From the NCBI RefSeq assembly GCF_018688335.1, contig NZ_CP061316.1, positions 868,001 to 932,000 on the forward strand: a DNA stretch of 64,000 bases. The letters run 5' to 3'. A model generated the notes under the pieces. That model was given only the letters and a program-made list of their open reading frames with translations, ran no database searches and was not told where the DNA came from. Source of the DNA: Polynucleobacter sp. AP-Jannik-300A-C4. GTDB taxonomy: Bacteria > Pseudomonadota > Gammaproteobacteria > Burkholderiales > Burkholderiaceae. The position numbers and the translations under genes are program-made. Numbering within the stretch: position 1 is the first letter of the stretch; each line of letters starts with the position of its first letter. This document shows positions 30,001 to 39,203 of this stretch, one piece after another.

Positions 30001-31251
30001 ATGGCTCTTATCGTTCATAAGTATGGTGGCACCTCAATGGGCTCAGTTGAGCGCATTCAGAACGTCGCTAAACGCGTTGCCAAGTGGATGCGTGCTGGCC
30101 ACCAGGTAGTCGTAGTGCCCTCAGCGATGTCGGGCGAAACAAACCGTTTGCTTGGTTTGGCGAAGGACATCAATCCTGATGCCAATCCCCGAGAACTAGA
30201 TCAAATCGCTTCTACGGGTGAGCAGGTTAGCTCTGGCTTATTGGCTTTGGCATTACTGCGCGAAGGAGTTGATGCAGTCAGCTATGCTGGTTGGCAGGTA
30301 ACAGTTCACACGGATTCATCATTTACTAAAGCCCGCATCAAGAGCATTGATGACAAGAAAATTCTTGCTGATCTCAATGCTGGACGTGCTGTAGTAGTTA
30401 CTGGCTTCCAAGGCGTTGATCCAGATGGCAACATCACCACTTTAGGTCGTGGCGGCTCTGACACTTCAGCTGTTGCCATGGCTGCTGCACTGAAGGCGGA
30501 TGAGTGCTTGATTTACACCGACGTCGATGGCGTCTACACGACAGATCCACGCGTTTGTGAAGATGCACGTCGCTTAGACAAAATTACTTTTGAAGAAATG
30601 CTCGAGATGGCAAGTCTTGGTTCAAAGGTATTGCAAATTCGTTCGGTTGAGTTTGCTGGTAAGTACAAAGTTAAAACCCGTGTTCTGTCATCGCTGACAG
30701 ATCCATTGATGCCCCTTGCTGAAGAGATGAAGTCGGGCACCTTGATTACATTTGAAGAGGACAGCACTATGGAAGCCGCAGTTATTTCCGGCATCGCCTT
30801 TGCGCGTGATGAAGCAAAAATTACCGTTCTTGGCGTTCCTGATCGCCCAGGTATCGCTTATCAAATTTTGGGTCCAATTGCGGATGCCAATATTGATGTG
30901 GATATCATCATTCAGAACCAATCCTTTGAAGGTAAGACGGACTTCACTTTCACAGTGCCTCGTGCTGATTATCAAAAAGCTCTGGACTTACTCAAGAGCA
31001 ATGTCCAATCCCATATCGAAGCTAAAGAAATTTCAGGCGACCCTAAGGTTTCTAAAGTATCCGTAGTTGGTGTTGGTATGCGCTCCCATGTTGGCGTTGC
31101 CAGCAAAATGTTCCGCACATTATCAGAAGAGGGCATCAATATCTTGATGATCTCTACCAGTGAAATCAAGATCTCAGTCGTTATTGATGAGAAATATATG
31201 GAGTTGGCTGTACGTGCTCTCCATAAGGCCTTTGAGTTAGATCAGAAGTAA
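30001..31251 (+). CDS. lysC: Aspartate kinase
   Basis: A 416-residue aspartokinase, the first enzyme of the aspartate pathway to lysine, methionine and threonine. The kinase motif is 'VHKYGGTSMGSVERI' and the 'TLGRGGSDTSAVA' loop binds ATP. Two ACT domains in the C-terminal third ('VLGVPDRPGIAYQIL', 'VGVGMRSHVGVASKMF') imply feedback inhibition. ATG 29965 is in frame, but the 12 added residues are not family-like; ATG 30001 gives the usual MALIVHKYGG start. A hairpin, AGGGAA (29960-29965) with TTCCCT (29971-29976), lies in the leader. Confidence 0.96.
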   Translation: MALIVHKYGGTSMGSVERIQNVAKRVAKWMRAGHQVVVVPSAMSGETNRLLGLAKDINPDANPRELDQIASTGEQVSSGLLALALLREGVDAVSYAGWQVTVHTDSSFTKARIKSIDDKKILADLNAGRAVVVTGFQGVDPDGNITTLGRGGSDTSAVAMAAALKADECLIYTDVDGVYTTDPRVCEDARRLDKITFEEMLEMASLGSKVLQIRSVEFAGKYKVKTRVLSSLTDPLMPLAEEMKSGTLITFEEDSTMEAAVISGIAFARDEAKITVLGVPDRPGIAYQILGPIADANIDVDIIIQNQSFEGKTDFTFTVPRADYQKALDLLKSNVQSHIEAKEISGDPKVSKVSVVGVGMRSHVGVASKMFRTLSEEGINILMISTSEIKISVVIDEKYMELAVRALHKAFELDQK

Positions 31252-31330
31252 GAATCGGCATTAAACCGCTGTAAATCCCTGCAGGCATAGGAATCAGTTA
31301 AACTGTGGGGCGTTGTTAATGTATCAATAC

Positions 31331-31425
31331 GGAGACGTGGCCGAGCTGGTCGAAGGCACTCCCCTGCTAAGGGAGCATCGGGGCTAAAACTCTGATCGGA
31401 GGTTCGAATCCTCTCGTCTCCGCCA
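31331..31425 (+). tRNA. tRNA-Ser(GCT)
   Basis: A 95-base tRNA with a long variable arm, as expected for serine. The acceptor stem pairs GGAGACG (31331-31337) with CGTCTCC (31415-31421), the anticodon stem pairs CTCCC with GGGAG around loop CTGCTAA (anticodon GCT), and CCA is encoded. An intrinsic terminator follows at 31470. Confidence 0.95.
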
Positions 31426-31780
31426 AAATCCTTGTGATTTAACTGCTTGAGCCGCTACGACAAATAACGAAGCCCCGTAACTGGGGCTTTTTTATTTTCG
31501 CAATTGGTAAATTTAGACTCATACTGTGCTCAAGTTTTTAAATTGGGGCAAGGGGCACCAATAATGCTTTTCTTGCACCGCTATGGCCAGTTGCTTAAAT
31601 TGATATCTCATTCTTGCCGATATTCTCATGGTGTGTCTTGTCTCTAGAGCTACCCTTAAAGCTAATAATCTAGGGGTATACGAGCACCTAAAAGAGATGA
31701 CTAAGGTCAATATTTAAGAAATAGAATATTGCTACACTGAATGGTAAGTGGTTGAAAAAAATATTATTAGGAGATTAGTT
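31426..31780. other. 355-base spacer between tRNA-Ser and the liv operon
   Basis: The left part holds the tRNA terminator (31470-31493). The middle (31500-31715) has no convincing gene. A plus-strand frame starting with ATG near 31629 runs for about 27 codons to a TAA near 31716 and ends 'NNLGVYEHLKEMTKVNI'. This looks protein-like but has no SD and may be a gene remnant. The right end carries the liv ribosome-binding site AGGAG (31769-31773) and a possible -10 TACACT (31733-31738) without a clear -35. Confidence 0.4.
31470..31493 (+). terminator. Intrinsic terminator after tRNA-Ser
   Basis: AAGCCCC (31470-31476) pairs with GGGGCTT (31483-31489) across GTAACT, followed directly by a T run. 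Confidence 0.92.
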
Positions 31781-32932
31781 ATGAAATCAATTGTTTCAGC
31801 TTTAGTCCTTGCTTTATGTTCTGGCCTTTCTTTCAGCGTTTCCGCAAAAGATACTGTCAAGATTGCCTATATTGGACCTTTGACGGGTGGTGTATCGGCT
31901 AACGGAATAGGTGGCCGAAATTCTGCGGATCTTGCAGTGCGCATGAGAAATCAAGATCCCAATGCTAAATATAAATATGAGCTTGTATCTGCCGATGACG
32001 AGTGCAAGCCAAACGTTGGCGTTCAGGTGGCCACAAAAATTGCTTCCGATAACTCAATCATTGCCGGTGTAACTCACTACTGTTCTGCTGTAGCGATGAG
32101 CACAGTGGATGTTTATCATAAGTTTGGCCTGCCTGTGATGGTGTGGGGTGCAGTTTTGCCTGAGATCACCTATGCCAATGATTACAAAGAAGTCCATCGT
32201 GTTAACGGTACTATGATCAACCAAAATGAGGTTGCAGCTAAATTCCTAACAGGGCTTGGCTATAAAAAGTGGGTCATTATTCATGACACCACTGACTACG
32301 GCAAAGGTCACAACAAATATTTCACTCAATACTTAACTAAAAATGGCGGTCAGATTCTTGGTACATTTGGAGTAACGGCTGATCAACAAGACTTCACAGC
32401 TGAGCTAACAAAGATCAAAGAGTTGAAGCCTGAGGTGGTTTATTTTGGCGGTCTAACACCAATCGGTATTCGTATTCGTACTCAAATGGATCGCCTAGGC
32501 ATCAAAGCAGTATTCGAAGGAACCTCTGGAATCAAGTCTGATGCCTATATTGAGGGCTTAGGTAAGCTGTCAGAGGGCTCGCTCTCCTTTATTGAGGGTG
32601 CTCCATGGGAGAAATTACCAGGAGGCTTGGAGTTTATAGCCAAGTACAACCAGCAAAAATACCCAGACGCACCTGAAGCTTATGGCCCATTTGCATATAC
32701 GGCCGCAAACCTCATCATGGATGCTATTGAAAAGGCTGGGCCAAATCGTAAAAAGGTAATGGACGTACTTAATAAGACCAACAACGTTGAGACCATCATC
32801 GGTAAGGTTAGCTTTGATGATCGTCGCCAAAACATTGTTCCTTTGATTTCCAAGTATGTAGCTCAAGATGGCAAGTGGGTTGTTTGGGAGGATAGTTTGT
32901 ACGCCAAGAAGCAACGTAAGTTAGGGCAATAA
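31781..32932 (+). CDS. Branched-chain-type ABC transporter substrate-binding protein
   Basis: A 383-residue periplasmic binding protein of the LivK/Leu-Ile-Val family. A Sec signal peptide ends at about Ala22 ('FSVSA|KD'); the mature start 'DTVKIAYIGPLTGGVSANG' is typical of the family. A GTG at 31748 is in frame, but ATG 31781 has AGGAG seven bases upstream and yields a proper signal peptide. Ligands in this family range from branched-chain amino acids to urea, amides and aromatic acids, so the substrate is open. It heads the liv operon. Confidence 0.9.
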   Translation: MKSIVSALVLALCSGLSFSVSAKDTVKIAYIGPLTGGVSANGIGGRNSADLAVRMRNQDPNAKYKYELVSADDECKPNVGVQVATKIASDNSIIAGVTHYCSAVAMSTVDVYHKFGLPVMVWGAVLPEITYANDYKEVHRVNGTMINQNEVAAKFLTGLGYKKWVIIHDTTDYGKGHNKYFTQYLTKNGGQILGTFGVTADQQDFTAELTKIKELKPEVVYFGGLTPIGIRIRTQMDRLGIKAVFEGTSGIKSDAYIEGLGKLSEGSLSFIEGAPWEKLPGGLEFIAKYNQQKYPDAPEAYGPFAYTAANLIMDAIEKAGPNRKKVMDVLNKTNNVETIIGKVSFDDRRQNIVPLISKYVAQDGKWVVWEDSLYAKKQRKLGQ

Positions 32933-32977
32933 ATTTAATTTATTGTTTTCCAACCGAAGTGAAGAGGGTGATAGTGC

Positions 32978-33910
32978 ATGTCGTTTGATATCTTTTTGCA
33001 GTACTTGCTTAACGGTTTAATGTTAGGCGTTATTTACGCGATTGTTGCCGTAGGGTTCACTCTTTACTTCGGTGTTTTGGACGTCATTAAGTTCTCGCAT
33101 GGCGATATTTTGATGGTAGGTGCTTTTGCGGGCCTCACTGCTTATATTGGTATAGCAGGAACTTTTGATTCTCCTTGGCTTCAGCTTTTAGTGCTCGTCC
33201 TTATTAGCTTGTCAGTGGCTGCTTTTTTAGGCGCTGTGATTGCTCGCTATTTAATTTTGCCTTTGCAAAAGGCTCCGCCAATTAATACATTGCTTGTCAC
33301 ATTGATGCTGGGCTTGGCCTTGCGTGAAGCTGTACGCCTTTTTTATCCCAATGGTTCGAATCCCAAGCCCTTCCCAAGGTTGTTGCCAACAGATGGAATC
33401 TCACTCGGTGAATTTACCCTTCGTTCGGATAGTTTGATTCTGTTGTTAACCGGAATCATCTGTATCGTAGCCGTTCAAAGATTAATTACGCGCAGCAAAA
33501 TTGGTTTGGCAATTAGGGCGGTTGCGCAAGATAGCGAGACTGCCCGCATTATGGGAATCAATTTTCGGCAGATTGTTCTAATCACCTTCATGCTAGGTTC
33601 TGCTCTAGCAGCCCTCGCTGGCTTAATGAACGGCCTTTATTACAACGAGGTGAACTTTAGTATGGGTCTTTTGCTTGGTGTCATTGGTTTCTCTGCTGCA
33701 GTTGTTGGAGGGCTTGGTAACTTTTATGGTGCCATTGTCGGAGGTTTTCTATTTGCGGCACTTCAGACTCTTGGTGCTGTGATGTTGCCGGCAATTTTCC
33801 CGGATGTACCAAGCGCTTATAAAGATGTATTTGCATTTACAGTCGTCATCATAATCATGGGATTAAAGCCAACCGGCTTGATTTCTGAAAAATCAAGCGA
33901 GCGAGTGTAA
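32978..33910 (+). CDS. livH: Branched-chain-type ABC transporter permease LivH
   Basis: A 310-residue integral membrane permease with about eight hydrophobic segments; 'QYLLNGLMLGVIYAIVAVGFTL' at the N-terminus and the 'IRAVAQDSETARIMGIN' cytoplasmic coupling loop near residue 190 are LivH hallmarks. It follows the binding-protein gene by 45 bases and precedes livM by two. Confidence 0.93.
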   Translation: MSFDIFLQYLLNGLMLGVIYAIVAVGFTLYFGVLDVIKFSHGDILMVGAFAGLTAYIGIAGTFDSPWLQLLVLVLISLSVAAFLGAVIARYLILPLQKAPPINTLLVTLMLGLALREAVRLFYPNGSNPKPFPRLLPTDGISLGEFTLRSDSLILLLTGIICIVAVQRLITRSKIGLAIRAVAQDSETARIMGINFRQIVLITFMLGSALAALAGLMNGLYYNEVNFSMGLLLGVIGFSAAVVGGLGNFYGAIVGGFLFAALQTLGAVMLPAIFPDVPSAYKDVFAFTVVIIIMGLKPTGLISEKSSERV

Positions 33911-33912
33911 GA

Positions 33913-35055
33913 ATGAAGCTATTAATCACTACTTTTGTATTGGGTCTGCTTTACAGCATGTTATTGCTGGGGTCGGAGAATCAGGCTGAGGTTGGCGGTT
34001 TAGTCGTTCTTGGTTTTATTGTTAGCTTAGTTGGCAAGAAGATGGGATTAATGGATCGACTCGCTGCAGCTGTCCGGGTGCATCCGCAATTTCCAGCATA
34101 CGCCTCAGTTGCGGGTGTGCTCATCACTATGGCGGTGTTCCACAATTCCCATTTCGCATTGCTGATGTTGGCAACAGTGCTAATTTATTCTGTAGTTTGT
34201 CTTGGGTTAAATATTCAGTTCGGCTATGTTGGAATCGTTAACTTCGCTGGAGCTGCATTCTTTGGTATTGGAAGCTACACAGCAGCTGTTTTGGCGACTC
34301 ATACTGAAGTTCCGCACTTAGTCATTCTTCTGTTGGCAGCATGTGTATCTGCATTGATTGGATCGATCCTGATTTATCCAGTATTGAGAACGCGGGGACA
34401 CTATGCGGCATTGGTCACCATTGCATTCGGTATTTTGTTTAGAAATTTTTTAGAAGTAAACGACACGTTGGGTGGCCCCCAGGGTATGAAAATCCCCGCG
34501 CTAAATCTATTCGGCTGGAATCTTTCCAATGGAATTGAAATAGCTGGCTATGAAATTTCTTTTTACATTCCTTATTTGCTAATCGCCTTAATCCTATTAA
34601 TTTTAAGTTTCAAAATTACCCGAAACTTAGAGCGTTCGTGGATTGGTTTGAGTATGGATATGGTGCGTACTGATGAGATTGCCGCATCTACATTTGGCGT
34701 CAATATTGCCAATTGGAAAATTGTGGCATTCACACTAGGTAACTTCATAGCAGGTATGGCTGGAGCGCTATATGGAATGATGACTGCCTATGTAGCCCCT
34801 AATAACTTCACGTTCGCGGACTCCTTGATCATGGTATCCATTGTGATTTTGGGGGGCATCGGCAATCCCTGGGGAATAATTCCTGCTGCAGCAATTGTGG
34901 TGATCCTTCCAGAGAAGCTGCAGTTTATTCAAGAGTATCGTTTTTTACTCTACGCAATCGTCGTGATTTTAATTTTGCTATTCCGCCCAGATGGTCTATT
35001 ACCACGACGTATCCGAGAGTATTTCCCTGGCAAGAAAGCAGGGGGTGAAAAATGA
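33913..35055 (+). CDS. livM: Branched-chain-type ABC transporter permease LivM
   Basis: A 380-residue second permease with about ten transmembrane segments. The 'NIQFGYVGIVNFAGAAFFGIGSYT' segment and the cytoplasmic loop 'MDMVRTDEIAASTFGVN' are typical of LivM. The first ~60 residues form an extra hydrophobic pair. The end overlaps livG by four bases (ATGA). Confidence 0.93.
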   Translation: MKLLITTFVLGLLYSMLLLGSENQAEVGGLVVLGFIVSLVGKKMGLMDRLAAAVRVHPQFPAYASVAGVLITMAVFHNSHFALLMLATVLIYSVVCLGLNIQFGYVGIVNFAGAAFFGIGSYTAAVLATHTEVPHLVILLLAACVSALIGSILIYPVLRTRGHYAALVTIAFGILFRNFLEVNDTLGGPQGMKIPALNLFGWNLSNGIEIAGYEISFYIPYLLIALILLILSFKITRNLERSWIGLSMDMVRTDEIAASTFGVNIANWKIVAFTLGNFIAGMAGALYGMMTAYVAPNNFTFADSLIMVSIVILGGIGNPWGIIPAAAIVVILPEKLQFIQEYRFLLYAIVVILILLFRPDGLLPRRIREYFPGKKAGGEK

Positions 35056-35837
35056 GCCAAGTTAAGAATAAGATTCTGGAATCAAGCAACCTTACTATGC
35101 GATTTGGAGGCGTTACTGCGCTAGATTCTCTCAGTTTGCATGTAAATGAGGGTGAGGTTCTCGGTCTTTTGGGTCCGAACGGATCTGGAAAAACAACATT
35201 CTTTAATGTGATTACGGGACTTTATCGTGCCACTTCCGGCAATGTAACGTTTAGGGGTAAGGATCTCACTGATGCAACCGCACAAGATGTATATCGTGAG
35301 GCGATTACTCGAACTTTCCAGCGCTCAAGACTTTCTTTGCCTTTAACTGTTTTTGACAATATTGCTATTGGTGACAATCGCCGTCTTAATACTGGGCTAA
35401 TTTTTAATCTTTTTAAACGAAAAGAATTTAAAGACGAATATGACCGGGTAGTCGAACAAGTAAATCAGCTGCTACTGACTTTCAACCCTAAATTAGCTGG
35501 AAAAATTTTTGAGCCAGTGGCTAGCTTGCCAATGATTGACCGTCGTCGCATTGAGATTTGTCGTGCTTTGATTAGCGAGCCAGATCTCCTCCTGTTGGAT
35601 GAGCCTTCTGCGGGAATGACTCACGATGAAACGGCGGAGGTGATGGATGATATTTTGCAAGTTCGCAGCAAAATTAAGCCGTTCACAATTATTTTGATTG
35701 AACATGAAATGGGTCTAATCCAGCGTATGACTGAGCGATGCATTGTTTTGAATTACGGCAAAAAAATTGCTGAGGGCACCTATGACGAGATTGTTAATAA
35801 TCCTGAGGTTCAGGTTGCCTATTTAGGACAAGAATAA
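35052..35837 (+). CDS. livG: Branched-chain-type ABC transporter ATPase LivG
   Basis: A 261-residue ABC ATPase. Walker A is 'GPNGSGKTT', Walker B is 'LLLLDEPSAGMTHDE' and the H-loop is 'LIEHEM'. The ABC signature region is diverged: where LSGGQ is expected there is 'VASLPMIDRRRIEICRAL', still followed by the RRIEICRAL helix. It overlaps livM and lies two bases before livF. Confidence 0.92.
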   Translation: MSQVKNKILESSNLTMRFGGVTALDSLSLHVNEGEVLGLLGPNGSGKTTFFNVITGLYRATSGNVTFRGKDLTDATAQDVYREAITRTFQRSRLSLPLTVFDNIAIGDNRRLNTGLIFNLFKRKEFKDEYDRVVEQVNQLLLTFNPKLAGKIFEPVASLPMIDRRRIEICRALISEPDLLLLDEPSAGMTHDETAEVMDDILQVRSKIKPFTIILIEHEMGLIQRMTERCIVLNYGKKIAEGTYDEIVNNPEVQVAYLGQE

Positions 35838-35839
35838 TC

Positions 35840-36547
35840 ATGAATTTGCTCAATATTCATAATATTTACACGGCCTATGATCGTATTGATGTGCTTGAGG
35901 ATGTCTCGATTGAGGTTAAGCAAGGTGAAATCACTTGCATCTTGGGTGCGAACGGGGCAGGAAAGTCAACTTTAATTCGATCTATTCTGGGTCTAACGCC
36001 GGCTAATCGTGGTCAAATTTTATTTAAAGGTGTAGATATCACGCGCTTACCTTCGCACCGAATTATTGAAGAAGGTATTGCCTGCGTGCCTGAAGGTAGG
36101 CGCGTTTTTCCTCGAATGACGGTTGATGAAAATCTTTCCGCCGGGGCCTATTTGGTGAAAGAAAAAAGTGTAATTGAAGAGCGCCGCGCACATGTGAAGG
36201 CATTATTTCCGCGTTTAGCTGAACGATCTTCTCAGCTCGCTGGAACGATGTCTGGTGGCGAGCAGGCTATGCTGGCCATTAGCCGCAGCTTAATGAGCTC
36301 GCCTGATCTATTAATTTTTGATGAGCCATCTTTAGGGCTATCCCCTCTCTTTGTTAAAGAGAATTTCAAAATTATCAAAGATATAAATCAAATGGGTACA
36401 ACCGTTCTATTGGTGGAGCAGAATGTGCGACAAACGTTGGCAATTGCCCACCGCGGATATGTAATTTCTAAAGGCCGGGTTGTAGCCAAGGGCGATGCTA
36501 AGCAGCTTGCCGAGAATGCAGAAGTTCAAGCTGCCTATTTTGGATAA
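35840..36547 (+). CDS. livF: Branched-chain-type ABC transporter ATPase LivF
   Basis: A 235-residue ABC ATPase, partner of LivG. Walker A is 'GANGAGKST', the signature is 'MSGGEQAM' and Walker B is 'LLIFDEPSLGLSP'. Length is typical for LivF. It is followed after six bases by an M20 hydrolase gene on the same strand. Confidence 0.94.
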   Translation: MNLLNIHNIYTAYDRIDVLEDVSIEVKQGEITCILGANGAGKSTLIRSILGLTPANRGQILFKGVDITRLPSHRIIEEGIACVPEGRRVFPRMTVDENLSAGAYLVKEKSVIEERRAHVKALFPRLAERSSQLAGTMSGGEQAMLAISRSLMSSPDLLIFDEPSLGLSPLFVKENFKIIKDINQMGTTVLLVEQNVRQTLAIAHRGYVISKGRVVAKGDAKQLAENAEVQAAYFG

Positions 36548-36553
36548 ATCATT

Positions 36554-37696
36554 GTGAATACAAAATTGAATCCTATTGAATTAACGCAAGAGCTCATTCG
36601 TTTTGATACAGTCAATCCTCCCGGTAATGAAGACCAGATTTGTAAATACCTTCAATCTATTTTGGAGGCTGCGGGATACGAATGTCGTCAGATAGAGTTT
36701 GCTCCAAGGCGTATGAGTCTAGTAGCAAAAATTGGCTCTTGCAGTCCCGCTAAACCAAGCATTTGCTTTACTGGGCATGTTGATGTTGTTCCGTTGGGTG
36801 CTCGTTCCTGGAAGTTTGAGCCATTTGCTGGTTTGATTGATGATGGGAAGCTGTATGGACGCGGCTCGAGTGATATGAAAAGCGGTGTTGCTGCATTTGT
36901 AGTTGCTGCAGTACAGGCGGCAAAAGAAGCCAAGCAAGGTGGCGGCGTAACTATGATCATCACCGCTGGTGAAGAAACCGGCTGTGAAGGCGCTTTTCAC
37001 CTTGCAGCAAGCAAGGAGATCGTTGATTTTCTTGGTCCAGCCGGATGCTTTGTTGTGGCCGAGCCAACTGCCAATGAGCCGCTCTTAGGTCACAAAGGCG
37101 CATATTGGTTAAAGGCTACAACAGAGGGCGTTACCGCTCATGGCTCTATGCCTGAAAGAGGAGACAATGCCTTTTATAAGCTGGCTAAAGCTGCTTTAAC
37201 GCTTGAGCAATTTACCTTTGATACGCCGCCCCACGAGTTGATGGGGCAGGGAACATTAAATGTAGGTACGGCGAAGTCGGGACTAAATATCAATTCCGTG
37301 CCAGATGCTGCTGAAATGACTTTAGATATTCGTACAGTTGCTGGACAGAGTCATTCTCATATCTACGGGTGCTTATGTAAGGCGCTAGGACCAACAGTTC
37401 AGCTTGATACTATCATTGATATAGAGGGTGTATTTACCCCGGCAAATGACCCGTGGATGGAGCAGGTATTTGAGCACTGCACAAAAATTAATGGTATTCG
37501 ACCTGTAGAGAAGACGGTATCTTATTTTACGGATGCATCCGCTCTTAAATCAGCGATTGGGAATCCGCCAACGGTAATTCTCGGGCCGGGGCAGCCAGAA
37601 ATGGCCCATCAAACGGATGAGTTTTGCTATGTTGATAAGATTAAGGATGCAACCCAATTATTTGCCAATCTAATCTCTGACTGGCAAAATACTTAA
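36554..37696 (+). CDS. M20-family metallohydrolase (ArgE/DapE/acylase type)
   Basis: A 380-residue zinc hydrolase of the M20 family, which removes acyl groups or cleaves small peptides and carbamates. Metal ligands are visible: 'FTGHVDVVP' (His and catalytic Asp), 'YGRGSSDMKSG' (bridging Asp), 'TAGEETGCEGA' (catalytic Glu pair) and 'MAHQTDEF' (last His). A dimerisation domain occupies the middle. The GTG start lies six bases after livF, so it is in the liv operon and probably acts on the imported substrate. ArgE or DapE identity is not supported by context. Confidence 0.83.
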   Translation: MNTKLNPIELTQELIRFDTVNPPGNEDQICKYLQSILEAAGYECRQIEFAPRRMSLVAKIGSCSPAKPSICFTGHVDVVPLGARSWKFEPFAGLIDDGKLYGRGSSDMKSGVAAFVVAAVQAAKEAKQGGGVTMIITAGEETGCEGAFHLAASKEIVDFLGPAGCFVVAEPTANEPLLGHKGAYWLKATTEGVTAHGSMPERGDNAFYKLAKAALTLEQFTFDTPPHELMGQGTLNVGTAKSGLNINSVPDAAEMTLDIRTVAGQSHSHIYGCLCKALGPTVQLDTIIDIEGVFTPANDPWMEQVFEHCTKINGIRPVEKTVSYFTDASALKSAIGNPPTVILGPGQPEMAHQTDEFCYVDKIKDATQLFANLISDWQNT

Positions 37697-39042
37697 GCTG
37701 GTAATTTTTCGGCTTTGAAGCACTGCTCAGCAAATTCAGCCACGTTCAGTAGTTTTTCATCAGCTCGGTAATTTCCAATTAACTGAATTCCTAGCGGAAG
37801 CCCATTGCTTGACCTTCCAACCGGCAGCGCAATAGCTGGAGTCCCTATAAAAGTCCAGAGAGAGCAGAAGATTGGATTGCCAGTAAAGTTAAGACCCTTA
37901 GGGGCCTCGCCCGTTGCAGGTGCCGCTAATATCGCATCAAAGTTTTGAAAATATTCAGCTATTGAGAGGCGTAATTCCATCTGCAAATTTTTTGCTTTTA
38001 TGTAATCGCCTACTGAGCAAGCGTTACCCTTATCGATTAACTCTTTCATATCCTTGCTTAGCAGTTCTGGGAACTTCTCTAGGTGCTTTTCATGCACAAC
38101 CGCCGCTTCACAGGACATGAGTACGGCTAAAGCCTCTATACCATCCCAATAATTCTGGGGAAGTGAAAGTTCTTTGATATCAGCCCCCGACTTCTCTAGG
38201 CACCTTGTGGCGATCTTCACCGTCTCGATCTGTTCTTGGCTTAATAAATCATCAAAGGGTGTTTTCAGGACAACGATGCGAAGTTTGGCATTCCCCAGGG
38301 TCTCATTGATTGACTTGGGCAGGAGTTCATCGATAATAATGGCATCTTTCTCATTGAGATCGGTATTCCGAAGTAAGTTAAATGCATATCTAGCATCAGG
38401 AACTGTTCTGGTGAAGAATCCTATGTGGTCTAAGGAATCAGAGACCGGGTGCGCCCCTTTCCGAGGGACGGCTCCAAAGCTAGCCTTGTAGCCTACAACG
38501 CCACAAAAGGATGCCGGCCTAATGATTGAGCCGGCAGTTTGGGATCCTAGCGCCAATGGGACAATGCCGCTTGCAACGGCGGCAGCGGAACCACTGGAAG
38601 AGCCTCCAGGAGTATGAGCATTATTCCAGGGGTTAGTCGTGACACCAGCATGACGCCATGCAAATTCAGTCGTTACGCTTTTGCCGAAAATGACGCCACC
38701 TAAGTTACGGATTTTTTTGACAATTTCAGCGTCCTCGCTGGGGACAAAATCTTTGTAAATCATCGATCCATTGCTTGTTGCTAGATCTTTAGTTGCAATG
38801 ATGTCTTTTATAGCAACTGGGATGCCTTTAAGTGGTCCAGGCCTAGATTCTGTCTGCAGGTCTTTTAATGGGGCTCTTACCGTAAATGCCTTTAACTCGG
38901 GCTCTATTTCATCCGCTCGAGAGAAGCATTGCTCTAGGTAATCGTCAGCCTGAAGTTGACCTTTTTGGATTTGCTCGCATGCCTGCAATAGATCTAGAGT
39001 TGGTTTCATGTGTCTCATATTTGTTTTTATATTGATTTCCAT
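37693..39042 (-). CDS. Amidase signature family hydrolase
   Basis: A 449-residue amidase. The Ser-cisSer-Lys triad is present: Lys in 'GIPVAIKDIIAT', cis-Ser in 'TPGGSSSGSAAAVASG' and the nucleophile Ser in 'GSQTAGSIIRP'. Substrate specificity is unknown. The start is ambiguous among ATGs at 39042, 39018 and 39009; the family-like sequence begins soon after the last. It is convergent with the M20 gene and their stop codons overlap within TTAA at 37693-37696. Its product may serve the same catabolic route as the liv operon (inference). Confidence 0.85.
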   Translation of the reverse strand: MEINIKTNMRHMKPTLDLLQACEQIQKGQLQADDYLEQCFSRADEIEPELKAFTVRAPLKDLQTESRPGPLKGIPVAIKDIIATKDLATSNGSMIYKDFVPSEDAEIVKKIRNLGGVIFGKSVTTEFAWRHAGVTTNPWNNAHTPGGSSSGSAAAVASGIVPLALGSQTAGSIIRPASFCGVVGYKASFGAVPRKGAHPVSDSLDHIGFFTRTVPDARYAFNLLRNTDLNEKDAIIIDELLPKSINETLGNAKLRIVVLKTPFDDLLSQEQIETVKIATRCLEKSGADIKELSLPQNYWDGIEALAVLMSCEAAVVHEKHLEKFPELLSKDMKELIDKGNACSVGDYIKAKNLQMELRLSIAEYFQNFDAILAAPATGEAPKGLNFTGNPIFCSLWTFIGTPAIALPVGRSSNGLPLGIQLIGNYRADEKLLNVAEFAEQCFKAEKLPA

Positions 39043-39155
39043 ACTTTATCACTAGCCCTATTTGTTGCCCATTTCTACCGGGGCATTCTGAGCTTAAACC
39101 CATTTTTTATTGCTTTTTCCTGGAATATTGATCGAAAAAATATTTATTACTAAAG

Positions 39156-39185
39156 TTCACAACTTCACAACTTCTGTAGTATAGT
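39156..39185 (+). promoter_or_regulatory. Candidate promoter with tandem repeat upstream of the small HTH gene
   Basis: Two head-to-tail copies of TTCACAAC lie at 39156-39163 and 39164-39171. TTCACA (39156-39161) can serve as -35 with TATAGT (39180-39185) as -10 at 18-base spacing. A repeat overlapping the -35 is a natural operator position, perhaps for the product of the first gene. Confidence 0.5.
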
Positions 39186-39203
39186 ATTGATAAAGGAGGT
39201 GAA

